From Flavobacteriales bacterium (GTDB lineage: Bacteria > Bacteroidota > Bacteroidia > Flavobacteriales_D > Crocinitomicaceae), in NCBI GenBank assembly GCA_947462695.1, contig CANHQC010000155.1, positions 1 to 5,404 of the forward strand: a DNA stretch of 5,404 bases, read 5' to 3'. The position numbers were made by a program, and so were the translations under genes. The notes beneath the pieces were generated by a model. It ran no database searches, had not been told where the DNA came from, and saw only the letters and a list, made by a program, of their open reading frames with translations. Below are positions 5,303 to 5,404 of this stretch, in pieces. Positions within the stretch are counted from its first letter, which is position 1. The number at the start of each line of letters is the position of its first letter.

Positions 5303-5404
5303 TTAAACCGTCATGTAACTTTCTACACTTGGGCATGAACATACGAGGTTGCGGTCCCCGTAGGCGTTGTCGACACGGCGCACCGGCACCCAGTATTTCC
5401 AATC
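5303..5404 (-). CDS. gcvP: Glycine dehydrogenase (decarboxylating), P-protein of the glycine cleavage system, C-terminal end only
   Basis: The last 33 codons and the TAA stop (5303-5305) of a - strand gene enter from the right edge, the frame being open to the last base. The peptide begins [20 protein letters not shown] and ends [13 protein letters not shown]. The (V/I)D(N/D)xYGDRNLxCSC block near the C-terminus is the well-conserved tail of GcvP. GcvP is the cytosolic PLP enzyme of about 950 residues that decarboxylates glycine and passes the aminomethyl group to the lipoyl arm of the H-protein (GcvH). The PLP lysine and the rest of the enzyme lie outside the window. About 54 of the 99 coding bases are G or C, clearly richer than the rest of the window, perhaps reflecting codon choice in a highly expressed core gene. 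Confidence 0.92.
   Translation of the reverse strand, partial: DWKYWVPVRRVDNAYGDRNLVCSCPSVESYMTV

Overview
The window most likely comes from a member of the Bacteroidota, probably Flavobacteriales. The strongest evidence is a large secreted protein ending in a type IX secretion (T9SS) C-terminal sorting domain. Supporting points are a Bacteroidota-type protein of YENQA repeats, A-rich leaders without clear Shine-Dalgarno sites, and an AT-rich background. Genus cannot be decided from the sequence.

Layout: the left edge (2-355, +) holds the end of a small, probably exported protein that I do not recognise. After an AT-rich gap comes a two-gene operon (648-2134, +) with a 4-base ATGA overlap. 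It encodes an AbiEi-family antitoxin/repressor and an AbiEii-family nucleotidyltransferase toxin, i.e. a type IV toxin-antitoxin (abortive infection) module. Two related operator-like inverted repeats lie in front of it, 62 bases apart, as expected for a cooperatively autoregulated abiE promoter. Next (2343-2678, +) is a 111-residue exported protein made almost wholly of 13-residue repeats (DUF6150-like). A strong bidirectional terminator (2740-2770) separates it from the convergent 806-residue T9SS cargo protein (2774-5194, -). That protein has a PKD-like domain, three SdrD-B-like repeats with calcium-loop motifs, a DUF11/CARDB-like domain, a YDPNDK (DUF7619-like) domain and a sorting domain. 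At the right edge (5303-5404, -) is the last 33 codons of gcvP, the glycine cleavage system P-protein. It is followed by a second terminator identical over 27 bases to the first.

How the parts relate: only the abiEi/abiEii pair is a clear functional unit. The T9SS protein is separated from gcvP by a terminator and is probably transcribed on its own. The abiE pair sits between genes for exported proteins and a core metabolic gene, which fits an accessory module inserted in a chromosomal background. No integrase, transposase, tRNA or target-site duplication is visible to prove insertion. I see no CRISPR array, rRNA or tRNA.
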